A stretch of DNA of 8,241 nucleotides from Kiritimatiellia bacterium. GTDB lineage: Bacteria; Verrucomicrobiota; Kiritimatiellia; RFP12; UBA1067. Made by a program: the position numbers and the translations under genes. The notes beneath the pieces are model-generated. The model saw nothing but the letters and a program-made list of their open reading frames with translations. It made no database searches and was not told where the DNA came from. Shown here piece by piece: positions 1 to 6,824 of this stretch. How positions within the stretch are numbered: the stretch's first letter is position 1; each line of letters begins with the position of its first letter. The stretch lies in assembly GCA_017405115.1 (NCBI GenBank), contig JAFRBA010000271.1:1-8241 (forward strand). The letters are read 5' to 3'.

Positions 1-180
1 ACCTTCGCGAGGCTGAACACCTTCGAGCTTCAGGAACCTGACGCGATTGCGCCTTGCAAACTCGCAAATAAGCGTCGACTTCCCTATGCGGCGACGACCT
101 CGACATGTAACCAAAGACTCAACTGGTATGCTCCAAGGGGGCAGACGAGGTTTAAGATGCTCAGCTCTGCCAACAAACAT
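1..180 (-). CDS. P-loop ATPase (archaeal-ATPase/DUF234-like family), N-terminal 60 residues, cut by window edge
   Basis: The gene starts at ATG 180-178 on the minus strand and is open to the left edge, giving 60 codons. The protein begins MFVGRAEHLK. A Walker A motif, GRRRIGKS, spans residues 28-35 and is followed by a short helix (TLICEFA) and the strand RFLKLEG. This layout (an MF[IV]GR start, a short linker, [VC]RGRRRIGKS, then a strand ending LEG) is typical of the AAA-like 'ATPase_2' proteins that often carry a C-terminal DUF234 nuclease-like domain. The family occurs in many paralogous copies in some bacteria and archaea, and its role is mostly unknown. The start is supported by a GGAGG box 7 nt upstream and a sigma70-like promoter, so the gene looks alive, unlike its neighbours. 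It lies next to a broken sugar-transporter gene. Walker B and the C-terminal domain are outside the window, so the subfamily is uncertain. Confidence 0.82.
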   Translation of the reverse strand, partial: MFVGRAEHLKPRLPPWSIPVESLVTCRGRRRIGKSTLICEFARRNRVRFLKLEGVQPREG

Positions 181-187
181 AAGCAAT

Positions 188-192
188 CCTCC
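188..192 (-). promoter_or_regulatory. Ribosome binding site GGAGG of the P-loop ATPase gene
   Basis: The minus strand reads GGAGG at 192-188, 7 nt before the ATG at 180. This near-perfect Shine-Dalgarno sequence fixes the start of an otherwise short partial gene and argues that it is translated. Confidence 0.8.
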
Positions 193-219
193 GACATTGA
201 AATTATTGAAAACGCGAGT

Positions 220-248
220 ATTTTATCATATATTATTCAGCAACGCAA
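220..248 (-). promoter_or_regulatory. Candidate sigma70-type promoter for the P-loop ATPase gene
   Basis: On the minus strand, TTGCGT (248-243) and TAAAAT (225-220) are separated by exactly 17 nt of AT-rich sequence. Transcription would begin near 213, leaving a leader of about 33 nt with the GGAGG box. The region 181-300 is about 35% G+C by hand count, far below the rest of the window, as expected for a promoter or recently arrived DNA. The hexamers are close to consensus but the call rests on pattern alone. Confidence 0.55.
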
Positions 249-279
249 AATGGCAATATGCACAGAATCGACATTTTGC
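245..279. repeat. 8-bp inverted repeat beside the ATPase promoter
   Basis: GCAAAATG (245-252) and its exact reverse complement CATTTTGC (272-279) are separated by 19 nt. The left arm overlaps the -35 element of the candidate ATPase promoter. It could be an operator for a dimeric repressor, a transcript stem, or chance in AT-rich sequence. The same stretch holds TGCACA twice as a direct repeat (259-264 and 277-282). Confidence 0.4.
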
Positions 280-293
280 ACATTCCGTGATAA

Positions 294-410
294 TCAGACA
301 TGCTGCTCGCCGCCGTTGATGACAGCCGTGTCGTACCCGAACAGCCCCCCCCCCATCGCCGCCGCGAGAGCGAGGAACCACAATTTTCCACCTTTGATCT
401 CGCTATTCAT
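294..410 (-). pseudogene. MFS sugar porter, N-terminal fragment (38 codons)
   Basis: A minus-strand frame starts at ATG 410-408 and reads MNSEIKGGKLWFLALAAAMG, then GGLFGYDTAVINGGEQHV, then TGA at 296-294. The first membrane helix followed by G-G-x-LFGYDTAVI-x-G is the signature of the sugar:proton symporters (MFS sugar porter family, as in XylE and GalP). A complete member has about 450-500 residues and twelve helices; only helix 1 and the first loop remain. Homology appears to stop around 300, where the sequence turns AT-rich. An AGGA box lies 8 nt before the ATG. The glycosidase remnant ends 37 nt upstream on the same strand, so the two were probably an operon for taking up and splitting a sugar. 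The triple glycine is encoded within a run of ten C on the plus strand (345-354). Confidence 0.8.
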
Positions 411-418
411 TTTGTCTA

Positions 419-422
419 TCCT
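419..422 (-). promoter_or_regulatory. Ribosome binding site of the broken MFS porter gene
   Basis: The minus strand reads AGGA at 422-419, 8 nt before the ATG at 410. It supports this ATG as the original start of the porter gene and downstream placement in an operon with the glycosidase. Confidence 0.5.
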
Positions 423-447
423 ATTATAGCTACTGCCCCCGTAAGTT

Positions 448-1041
448 CTACTTAGGTTTCACCGCAAAGATTTCAGCGGAACCAGGCGATACAGAGTAGG
501 CTCCGCCATAGGCCGATGCCGGAACCTTGGTGCCGTCCTCAAGAATACGGATGGCGGATTCGTCGAGGGAAATCGACAGCTGCATTTCCTGAACAGGACT
601 CCGATTGACGACAACAAGCGCATCAAATTTCGATCCTGCAAATTGAGCTACGACAGCGCCGCCGTCAGGCGTAGTCAACGACTTGACATATGGCGGCAGT
701 TTCTCCAATCGCCGCGTTCCGATCGGTATCTCTGCACCTGTATGAGCAACAGAGACGAGTTTTGCATTCATAAAGACAAATGCCCGTGCCTGAAGCTCAC
801 GGTTCACCTGACGCACACGGTCATAGACGGGGCTGCGTGTACCGTCCTCACGTATGATCGACTCGTGGAACTTCAGCCTCGTCTTCGAATACGGGTTCCA
901 ATAGGTGAAATACTGAAGCATCTGTGCACCGTAGGCGAGGTTGGAATACATCTGGAGCCGCAGCATCGCAACCGTCGGGACGGGATACACGTAGTCAATG
1001 ACATACAGATCCGACAATCTCAAGCATCGACCCCAATGCAT
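448..1041 (-). pseudogene. GH42-like glycoside hydrolase, C-terminal remnant
   Basis: The frame ends at TAG 450-448 and is open back to ATG 1041, giving 197 codons. Residues from about 13 on resemble the C-terminal third of GH42-like (beta-galactosidase-type, TIM-barrel) enzymes. YPVPTVAMLRLQMYSNLAYG followed by AQMLQYFTYWNP is the last barrel strand and helix. 'SPVYDRVRQVNRELQ' is the next helix. The tail FDALVVVNRSP...GSAEIFAVKPK is the final beta-sandwich. The first dozen codons (MHWGRCLRLSDL) look unrelated; on the opposite strand they are the start of the XylR remnant, so the real homology ends near 1,000-1,005. The N-terminal barrel with the catalytic glutamates is missing, so the product should be inactive. 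Family members usually exceed 600 residues. The porter remnant follows after 37 nt. The exact GH family is uncertain; the assignment rests on recalled motif similarity. Confidence 0.62.
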
Positions 1042-1487
1042 GTGGAATGGGGTTCAAAGCCGCCGAGACGCTTGCAGCGCTCATGGACGGCATGGAATGT
1101 CCGTCAGTAGTCCGCGTCAAGCCAACGAGGCTTGTCGAACGCAAGTCAACGGCAACCTTCCCGCTCGACCCGCCGTGGCTATCGGACGCGCTTGTGTTCA
1201 TTCGTGCCAACGTGCGCAAGCGGCTGTCGGCATTGGATGTCTATCGACATGTAGGACATTCCCACACGTTGGTGAACGACGCATTTCGCAAAGTCCTCAA
1301 CACGACGGTATCGAAAGAAATAGCCGATTCGCGGCTGAGAGAAGCACACCGCCTTGTCAGCACCACAACCATTCCGTTCTCGGAAATCGCCGAAATGTCG
1401 GGCTTCGCCTCCGTCCAGTACTTCACACGCTCCTTCACCGCCGCCTACGGAAAATGTCCATCCCAAATGAGAGGCGCGCCTCATTGA
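1011..1487 (+). pseudogene. XylR-type (LacI-like sensor plus AraC) transcription regulator, C-terminal half
   Basis: The plus frame is open from just after a TGA at 999-1001, and recognisable homology begins near 1,011. PTISSIDPNACGMGFKAAETL then AALMDG matches the last strand and helix of the periplasmic-binding-like sensor domain in XylR-type regulators (usual form: LSSV-x-D...G-x-x-AA-x-LL-x-x-LM-x-G). Then follow a linker (VERKSTATF) and a complete two-helix-turn-helix AraC domain: ALDVYRHVGHSHTLVNDAFR, then IADSRLREAHRLV, IPFSEIAEMSGFASVQYFTR and GKCPSQMR. The stop is TGA 1485-1487. The first ATG is 1047, which would give 146 residues against about 380-400 for a full protein. The N-terminal sugar-binding part and the promoter are gone. 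In such loci the regulator usually controls a divergent sugar operon, here the glycosidase and porter remnants. A truncated DNA-binding protein could still be made if some promoter reads in. Confidence 0.8.
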
Positions 1488-1497
1488 GGAACCTGTG

Positions 1498-1531
1498 AGG
1501 CCCCGCGAAACCCCTGTGAAACGGGCCTTTT
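1498..1531 (+). terminator. Candidate Rho-independent terminator after the XylR remnant
   Basis: AGGCCC (1498-1503) pairs with GGGCCT (1523-1528) and is followed by TTTT (1528-1531) on the plus strand, 11 nt after the regulator stop codon. The stem is only 6 bp with a 19-nt loop, so it is a weak terminator on paper. Confidence 0.4.
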
Positions 1532-1539
1532 CGGATTTC

Positions 1540-1582
1540 GGCGGGATGCGGCGGCGTACCGCGCCAGCCCTTCATCCCCGCC
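1540..1582. terminator. GC-rich hairpin between convergent genes (XylR remnant and hemW)
   Basis: GGCGGGATG (1540-1548) pairs with CATCCCCGCC (1573-1582) with one bulged base, and further short pairing is possible inside. The plus-strand tail is pyrimidine-rich (TCTTTCTC, 1583-1590). On the minus strand it begins 7 nt after the hemW stop but is not followed by a U-run. It may end transcription from both sides, but only the plus direction has the expected tail. Confidence 0.4.
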
Positions 1583-1588
1583 TCTTTC

Positions 1589-2608
1589 TCAGACAAGATC
1601 CGCAAGGATGGAGTCGCACACCTCCATACCTCGCGCCGTCAGGCGGAAGACCGAGCCATCCTGCTTCAGAAGGCCTTCCTGCGCGTATTTGCGCAGCGTC
1701 GGCGCCCATGACGGCGACATGTCCGGACGCGAGACGTCGAGCCCTTCGCGGGTGCGCAGCCTGAAGATCGCGCGCTCCGTGCGATCCTCCTCCGGCGTGA
1801 CGGTCTCCTCGACCGCCGTCGGCCCGAGGTAGTCTACGGTTCTCAGGAGCCCGACCCGGCCGTGAGCCCCCTGGCCGAGCCCGAAGTAGTCCTCGCCTCG
1901 CCAGACGGACAAGTTGTGACGGCACTCCCGTCCCGGCAGCGCGTAGTTGGATATCTCGTAGCGGACGAGTCCGATCTTGCGCAGACATTCCGCGACGACC
2001 GCAATGCGAGACATCGCCGTCTCGTCGTCGGGAACGTCCGCCAGCCCTCGCTCGTTCTGGAGCGCGTACACCGAGCAGTGCGCAAGGCCCCAGTTCGCAA
2101 GGCGCGGCAGCCGATCGGCCCAGTCGCCGCGCTCATGGGGGTAGCCGACGATGAGGTCGATGCCCGCGTTGTCGAACTTGGCGCGGACGAGCCCGAAGGC
2201 GCGCTTGGCCTCGTCTGCGGAATAGCCGCGCCCCATAGACGAAAGGACGTCGTCCTCAAGGGACTGCACGCCCATCGATATGCGGTTCACCCCGCCGTCG
2301 CGGAGACGCGAAAGAAGATCCTCCGAGACGTCGAGGGGGTGCAGCTCGACTGTGAATTCGGCGTCTGGACGCAGCAGCGGGGCAAGAGCGTTCAGGATCG
2401 GCGCCAGGTCGCAGAGCGCTGGCGTGCCGCCGCCGAAATAGACCGTGGCCAGGCCGTCGAGGCACGGGCCAAGCCTGCGGACGCGGTCCGCGAGCGAGGC
2501 GACGTATTCCGCCCGCTCCGCGGAGCCGGCGCCGGGACGCGACAGCAGCGCGCAGTATGCGCACTTCCTTCGGCAGAAGGGAAAGTGGACGTAGAGGTTA
2601 ACGGCCAA
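1589..2608 (-). CDS. hemW: HemW-type radical SAM haem chaperone (coproporphyrinogen oxidase-like)
   Basis: A 339-residue protein of the HemN/HemW radical SAM family. C12-x3-C16-x2-C19 binds the [4Fe-4S] cluster used to cleave S-adenosylmethionine. GGGTP (59-63), RISMGVQS (109-116), DLIVGYP (151-157), YEISNYA (217-223) and RHNLSVW (230-236) follow in the family order. HemW is thought to bind haem and deliver it to cytoplasmic or respiratory proteins. HemW is favoured over true HemN because the cluster motif lacks the fourth cysteine (CxxxCxxCxC) of HemN, and a C-terminal HN-x-x-x-W motif is present. The family usually has Y in that motif, here V. EANP appears as ELHP, and the protein is somewhat shorter than the usual 370-390. 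The start is TTG 2608-2606; the in-frame TGA four codons earlier rules out an upstream start. It overlaps the metK end by 11 nt, implying translational coupling. Confidence 0.86.
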   Translation of the reverse strand: MAVNLYVHFPFCRRKCAYCALLSRPGAGSAERAEYVASLADRVRRLGPCLDGLATVYFGGGTPALCDLAPILNALAPLLRPDAEFTVELHPLDVSEDLLSRLRDGGVNRISMGVQSLEDDVLSSMGRGYSADEAKRAFGLVRAKFDNAGIDLIVGYPHERGDWADRLPRLANWGLAHCSVYALQNERGLADVPDDETAMSRIAVVAECLRKIGLVRYEISNYALPGRECRHNLSVWRGEDYFGLGQGAHGRVGLLRTVDYLGPTAVEETVTPEEDRTERAIFRLRTREGLDVSRPDMSPSWAPTLRKYAQEGLLKQDGSVFRLTARGMEVCDSILADLV

Positions 2609-3785
2609 GCACCCGATTCAGCTTGGCGACCTTGTCGAGCCGCTCCCACGGGAAAGAGTCCCGCCCGAAGTGCCCGTAGGCCGCGGTCTCCTCATAGCTC
2701 CAGCCGCGCGGCGAAAGCAGGCGGAGGTCGCGTATGAGGGCGTATGGACGGAAGTCGAAGACTTCGCCGGAGGCGAGCATCCGCTCGAGACGCTCGTTCG
2801 TTGCGCCGTTCTTCGCGGTTCCGAAAGTCTTGACGCAGAAGCTCACCGGCTTGTCGACGCCGATCGCGTATGCGACCTGGATCTGGCAGCGGTCAGCATA
2901 TCCTGCGGCCACGATGTTCTTCGCGGCGTAGCGCGCGTAGTAGGCCGCGCTGCGGTCGACCTTCGACGGATCCTTGCCGCTGAACGCGCCGCCGCCGTGG
3001 GCGGCCATTCCGCCGTAGGTGTCGACGATGATCTTCCGTCCGGTCAGGCCCGAGTCGCCGCAAGGCCCGCCGATCACGAACTTCCCGGTCGGGTTTATGA
3101 AGAACCGCGTACGGGGGGTCAGCAGACCGGTCTTGGCGAGGAATTCCGACGTGAGCCTGCGCAACGTCGCGTAGTTCCGCTTGGTCGCGCCCGCCTCGGT
3201 CGTCTGGTGCGAAAGGACCACGGTGTCGATGCGCACGGGGCGGCCGTTCTCGTAGACGACCGACAGCTGGCTCTTCGCGTCCGGCCGGAGCCACGGCAGC
3301 GAGCCGTCGTGGCGCATCGCGGCGAACATCCTCAGCAGCTCGTGGGAGAAGACTATCGGCGCGGGCATCAGGCTCGCCGTCTCGTTCGTGGCGTAGCCGA
3401 ACATCATGCCCTGGTCGCCCGCGCCCTGCTTGGCGAGCGTGCGGCGGTTGACGCCCAGCGCGATGTCGGGCGACTGCCCATGCAAGTGGGAGACGTACTT
3501 GAACGTGTCCCAGCTGAAGTGCTCGTCCGGACGGTCGTATCCGATCCGCCGCACCACGCGGCGGGCGATGGCGTCGGCGTCGATCTTCCCGAACCCGCGG
3601 CAGGATATTTCGCCCATGTTCACAACGACGTCTGGCCCGACCATCGTTTCGCATGCGACATGCGCGCCTCGGTCTGCCTTCAGGCACGCATCCAGGATTG
3701 CATCGGATATCTGGTCTGCCACCTTGTCGGGATGTCCTTCCGATACTGACTCCGACGTAAAAACGTGGCTATGTTCCCTCTTCAT
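2598..3785 (-). CDS. metK: S-adenosylmethionine synthetase (methionine adenosyltransferase)
   Basis: A 395-residue complete MetK, close to the usual 380-400. It makes S-adenosylmethionine from ATP and methionine in the cytoplasm, releasing phosphate and pyrophosphate. Visible hallmarks are [20 protein letters not shown] at the N-terminus with HPD at 18-20, the signature [11 protein letters not shown] (121-131), and the glycine-rich phosphate loop GGGAFSGKD (264-272), followed by [25 protein letters not shown] sequence. The start is ATG 3785-3783, with AGGGA 7 nt upstream. It has its own extended -10 promoter in the gap after addA. The last codons overlap the hemW start, so the two are made together. 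HemW uses S-adenosylmethionine, which makes the pairing functionally plausible, though this is inference. Nothing suggests damage. Confidence 0.97.
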   Translation of the reverse strand: MKREHSHVFTSESVSEGHPDKVADQISDAILDACLKADRGAHVACETMVGPDVVVNMGEISCRGFGKIDADAIARRVVRRIGYDRPDEHFSWDTFKYVSHLHGQSPDIALGVNRRTLAKQGAGDQGMMFGYATNETASLMPAPIVFSHELLRMFAAMRHDGSLPWLRPDAKSQLSVVYENGRPVRIDTVVLSHQTTEAGATKRNYATLRRLTSEFLAKTGLLTPRTRFFINPTGKFVIGGPCGDSGLTGRKIIVDTYGGMAAHGGGAFSGKDPSKVDRSAAYYARYAAKNIVAAGYADRCQIQVAYAIGVDKPVSFCVKTFGTAKNGATNERLERMLASGEVFDFRPYALIRDLRLLSPRGWSYEETAAYGHFGRDSFPWERLDKVAKLNRVLGR

Positions 3786-3817
3786 CTTTCATTCCCTGTA
3801 GACTTTTCGCCCGTCAC

Positions 3818-3842
3818 ACGCAACAGCACCTCACCGCTGCGT
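3818..3842 (-). other. Imperfect hairpin in the metK leader
   Basis: In the predicted metK leader (minus strand), ACGCAGC (3842-3836) can pair with GCTGttgCGT (3827-3818) around an 8-nt loop with a 3-nt bulge. It lies between the promoter and the ribosome binding site, so it could affect expression. I do not recognise it as a known SAM riboswitch class; the leader is only about 75 nt. Confidence 0.25.
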
Positions 3843-3866
3843 CACAGACTGAAATGAGTGGAGAGT

Positions 3867-3875
3867 ATTATACCA
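3867..3875 (-). promoter_or_regulatory. Extended -10 promoter of metK
   Basis: The minus strand reads TGGTATAAT at 3875-3867: a perfect TATAAT preceded by the TGn extension. No good -35 hexamer sits at 16-18 nt, which is common for extended -10 promoters. It lies about 20 nt after the addA stop codon and gives a leader of roughly 75 nt before the metK ATG. It allows metK-hemW to be transcribed independently of addBA. Confidence 0.65.
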
Positions 3876-3893
3876 AAAAACGATGCGCCTGAG

Positions 3894-6824
3894 CTAACCT
3901 GAGTGCGGCAGGTCGGCGGCGGCGAGAAGCCGCGTGTCGATGCGCTCCGGCGCAAGGCCGACAAGCGAGGAAAGAGCCCGGCGGTAGGCCGCCATCTGGC
4001 CCGCGTAGGTCGCTTCAAGCCGCGCGTGGAACGACTCTTGCGTCTCTCCGCGCCGCCGCGCGTTCGTCTTGAAGTCGTATATGACGGCGCGGCGAGATTC
4101 GCCGGAGCCGACGAACACGACGCGATCGAACTGCCCGGAGACCCATGTGCCGTCCGCAACGAGCTCGAACGGCATCTCACGCCAGAGCGCGGTGGCGTCC
4201 GGCGGACGGACGAACGCCTCGCGCCATGCCGACGCGACTATCGCGTTCTCTACTTCGTCCCTCGGCGCCTCGGGGTCGATCCATCCGATGCGCTCGTACG
4301 CCATATGCGCGGCAGTGCCCGCCCTGCGCGCCAGCCGCCGCGCGTCGTCCGCAAGGAAAAGGTCGCCCGCGCTCATCCCCGACTGGAAGCTCTGGGACGG
4401 CAGCCGCCGCGCCATGCGCTCGCGCGGCTCGCGCGGCGGGCACGGCAGGGGCCGCAGCGGCAGAGGCACGGGACTCCGTTCCTGCGCAGGCGAAGGCTTC
4501 AGATACCACTCCCTGTCGCCGATCTCCTCCGGAATGGACTCGCGCACGTAGTCGGAGAACCGGCGCGATCCCCTGTCCGTCTTCAGCGGCGGATACGTGA
4601 CGATGGTCATCGCCCTCTTCGCGCGCGTCATGGCGACGTAGTAGACGCATAGCGCCTCCTGCTCGACGCGGTCCCGGCGCATCTTCTGCGCCTCGGAAAG
4701 GCCCGGCAGAGCCTTCAGCGCGAACTGGCCGGGGTCCGGCAGCACCCATCCGGCGGACACCAGGGGTCCGCCCGGTGCGGCGGTGAGCGGGTCGCGCTCG
4801 TAGAGCGGCAGCACCACGTAGTCGAAGCCAAGCCCCTTCGAGCGGTGGATCGTCATGATCTTCACCTTGCCCGGCTCGGCGACGTTGCGCTTCTTCTTGG
4901 CCGCTAGGAACGACGCGAAGTCCGAAAGGCGCATTCCCGGCTCCATGCCAAGCTCGAACTCCGAAGCGGCGCGGAGGAGATCGGTGAAGCGCGACTCCGT
5001 GAATGCGCTCCACGCCTCCTCCGGGCTCTCCGGCAGCAGTGCGCGCAGCTCGCGGAACACGCGCACAAGCCCGCGCGAGGTGAACGCCTGCGCGGCGCGC
5101 ACGGAGAGCTCGCCCGCCTCGGGGACGCCGGACGGGAACTTCGCGCGGGCGAGCGGCGTCGTCACGAAGTGTGCGTACGCCTGGCCGTCACCCGGATGGT
5201 CCGCGAGCGCCACAAGGTCGAGGAACCCGCCCAACGCAGGCGTGTCGTAGATGGCGCTCTCCCCCTCCCAGACGACACCCCGGAGCCCGCGCTGCCTGAG
5301 CTCGGCCGCCAGAAGCTCGCCCAGGGGGTTGGAACGCACCAGGACCGCCGCGGAGATGCCGCGCGAAACGGGGTCGACCGCGCGAAGCGCGTTGAACACC
5401 GGATCCACGAAATCGAGCGAAGACCTCCCCGCCGCCTCGACTCGCTGCACGAAGCCCCCCAGCTCCGGTTTCGCCGTCTCGTGCTCCGGGGAAGACCACG
5501 TGGGGAAGTCGTCCCTAAGAGACCCCTTGACGAACACGTCGTTCACCGCCTCCACGATGGCTGGGCCAGACCTGTACGTCCGTTTCAGCTCGTCGATCCT
5601 GTACGCCCCGCTCTCGCGTTCGCGCGCGAAGATCGCGACATCGCCATCGCGCCAGCCGTAGATCGCCTGCTTGCGGTCGCCCACCACGAACACGCTCTTC
5701 TCGCCTGCCGACTGCTTTGCCTCCTCGACGAGCGGCCCGAGCGCCTGCCACTGCTCTCGGCTCGTGTCCTGGAACTCGTCCAGGGCCCATGCGCGAAGGC
5801 GCGCGTCCATCCTGTACTCGAGCGCGAGGCGCGCGTCCTCCGGGAGCTGCGCTATGAGCCTGGGGATGTCCGCGAACACCAGCCGCCCGCGCCCGCGGAC
5901 CGTCTTCGCGTACACCGCCTCGAAGGACGATATCAGGCCGAAGACGCCGTGCGCAAGTTCGAGCCTACGGCGCATGACATAGCCGCATTCGCAGCGCAGC
6001 GCATGGCGTATCGCCGCGGCGGCCGCGCCGCCGAAGGCGTATTCCTTTCTGTTGAAATTCACCTCGATCGCCTGGCCGTCGAAGAGGTCTTCGCACTCGA
6101 TGAACTTCTTCGCGAGCCCCTTCACGCCCGCGAAGCTGCCGCGGAAGCCGCGCACCCACTCCGCGAAGTCCGCGACGGCCTTCGACTCGCCGCACGTCGC
6201 GAGGACGGCGTCCGCCGCGCGCGCGAGGTCCGCCTCCGTCGCGCCGACGCCGTCCGGCAGCCCGTCCGGCCATATCGCCGCCGGATCCCCCCATGCGGAC
6301 GCCTCGGGGTGCGAGAGCACCAGCTCGTGCCATGACTTGATGAACTTCTTGTAGGAATCCACGAAGCTCCTCACGTCCTCGCTGTTCATCGCGAGCGCGA
6401 AGGCGTCCGCAAACGTCCGCTTCGTGGACGTGTCGGTGCGGCGCAGGATGGCGAACGAGGCGCGCGCACGCGCGGAATCGGCGGTGAACTCGTCCATCAA
6501 CTCGAGGTCGCCGCGGAGCCCGAGCTCCAGGGGGAACGAGCGGACGATGCGCATGAGAAAGCTGTCCAGGGTCCCTATCAGCGAGAGGTGCTGCGTGGAG
6601 ATGACCTCGCGCAGCAACGCGGCGTCCCCGGGGTTCGCCGCTGCGTTTTCGGCCAGCAGCGACACGAACCGCTCGAATATCTCGCCCGCAGCCGCCCTGG
6701 AGAAGGTGAGGGCCGCGATCTCCTGCGGTTTAAGCCCGGCGCGGACGAGCGCGATGAGCCGCTCGGCGAGGGCCTGGGTCTTGCCGGTTCCGGCAGACGC
6801 CTCTATGAGGAGATTCGGGTTCAC
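3894..6824 (-). CDS. addA: AddA-like ATP-dependent helicase-nuclease subunit (UvrD/RecB family)
   Basis: The 976-residue protein is the motor subunit of a double-strand-break resection complex that unwinds and trims DNA ends for RecA loading. All superfamily 1 helicase motifs are present: Walker A SAGTGKT (10-16), LTFSRAAAGEI, the DEFQD box (349-353), GDRKQAIYGWR (382-392), TYRS (416-419), TIHRSKGLGFDYV (658-670) and VAMTRAKR (730-737). A C-terminal RecB-type PD-(D/E)XK nuclease follows: GTAAHMAYE (836-844), GQFDRV (897-902), IYDFKTN with D917 and K919, and Q-x-x-x-Y (943-947). The start chosen is GTG 6824-6822, which overlaps the addB TGA as GTGA and has a purine-rich GGGGGAGGG upstream; the residues before it in the longer open frame are arginine-rich and unrelated. 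It is shorter than the common 1,100-1,250 residues. The gene is coupled to addB. Confidence 0.92.
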   Translation of the reverse strand: MNPNLLIEASAGTGKTQALAERLIALVRAGLKPQEIAALTFSRAAAGEIFERFVSLLAENAAANPGDAALLREVISTQHLSLIGTLDSFLMRIVRSFPLELGLRGDLELMDEFTADSARARASFAILRRTDTSTKRTFADAFALAMNSEDVRSFVDSYKKFIKSWHELVLSHPEASAWGDPAAIWPDGLPDGVGATEADLARAADAVLATCGESKAVADFAEWVRGFRGSFAGVKGLAKKFIECEDLFDGQAIEVNFNRKEYAFGGAAAAAIRHALRCECGYVMRRRLELAHGVFGLISSFEAVYAKTVRGRGRLVFADIPRLIAQLPEDARLALEYRMDARLRAWALDEFQDTSREQWQALGPLVEEAKQSAGEKSVFVVGDRKQAIYGWRDGDVAIFARERESGAYRIDELKRTYRSGPAIVEAVNDVFVKGSLRDDFPTWSSPEHETAKPELGGFVQRVEAAGRSSLDFVDPVFNALRAVDPVSRGISAAVLVRSNPLGELLAAELRQRGLRGVVWEGESAIYDTPALGGFLDLVALADHPGDGQAYAHFVTTPLARAKFPSGVPEAGELSVRAAQAFTSRGLVRVFRELRALLPESPEEAWSAFTESRFTDLLRAASEFELGMEPGMRLSDFASFLAAKKKRNVAEPGKVKIMTIHRSKGLGFDYVVLPLYERDPLTAAPGGPLVSAGWVLPDPGQFALKALPGLSEAQKMRRDRVEQEALCVYYVAMTRAKRAMTIVTYPPLKTDRGSRRFSDYVRESIPEEIGDREWYLKPSPAQERSPVPLPLRPLPCPPREPRERMARRLPSQSFQSGMSAGDLFLADDARRLARRAGTAAHMAYERIGWIDPEAPRDEVENAIVASAWREAFVRPPDATALWREMPFELVADGTWVSGQFDRVVFVGSGESRRAVIYDFKTNARRRGETQESFHARLEATYAGQMAAYRRALSSLVGLAPERIDTRLLAAADLPHSG

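Noticed and set aside
423..428. Perfect TATAAT on the minus strand before the porter start
   Set aside because: It lies only 12 nt before the ATG and abuts the ribosome binding site, so it would give almost no leader; more likely chance in the intergenic AT-rich spacer.
1..429. Plus-strand frame open from the left edge to 429, including a 90-residue stretch from ATG 157
   Set aside because: It shows no recognisable motif, and the minus strand of the same region carries a Walker A ATPase start with ribosome binding site and an MFS N-terminus.
643..1110. 155-residue plus-strand open frame
   Set aside because: Antisense to the glycosidase remnant, which has clear family features; composition looks like a shadow.
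1..1500. Insertion sequence or transposon as the cause of the breaks
   Set aside because: No transposase, long terminal inverted repeat or target duplication is visible in the window; deletion explains the 1,005 junction more simply.
1862..2737. 291-residue plus-strand open frame
   Set aside because: Antisense shadow of hemW and the metK end in GC-rich codons; rich in R, A, V and E with no domain.
2670..3749. 359-residue plus-strand open frame
   Set aside because: Antisense shadow of metK, a certain gene on the other strand.
3786..3860. SAM riboswitch in the metK leader
   Set aside because: The leader is short and I could not match it to any SAM class by eye; kept only as an unassigned hairpin.
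5169..6335. 388-residue plus-strand open frame
   Set aside because: Antisense shadow of addA; long stop-free antisense frames are expected at this GC content.
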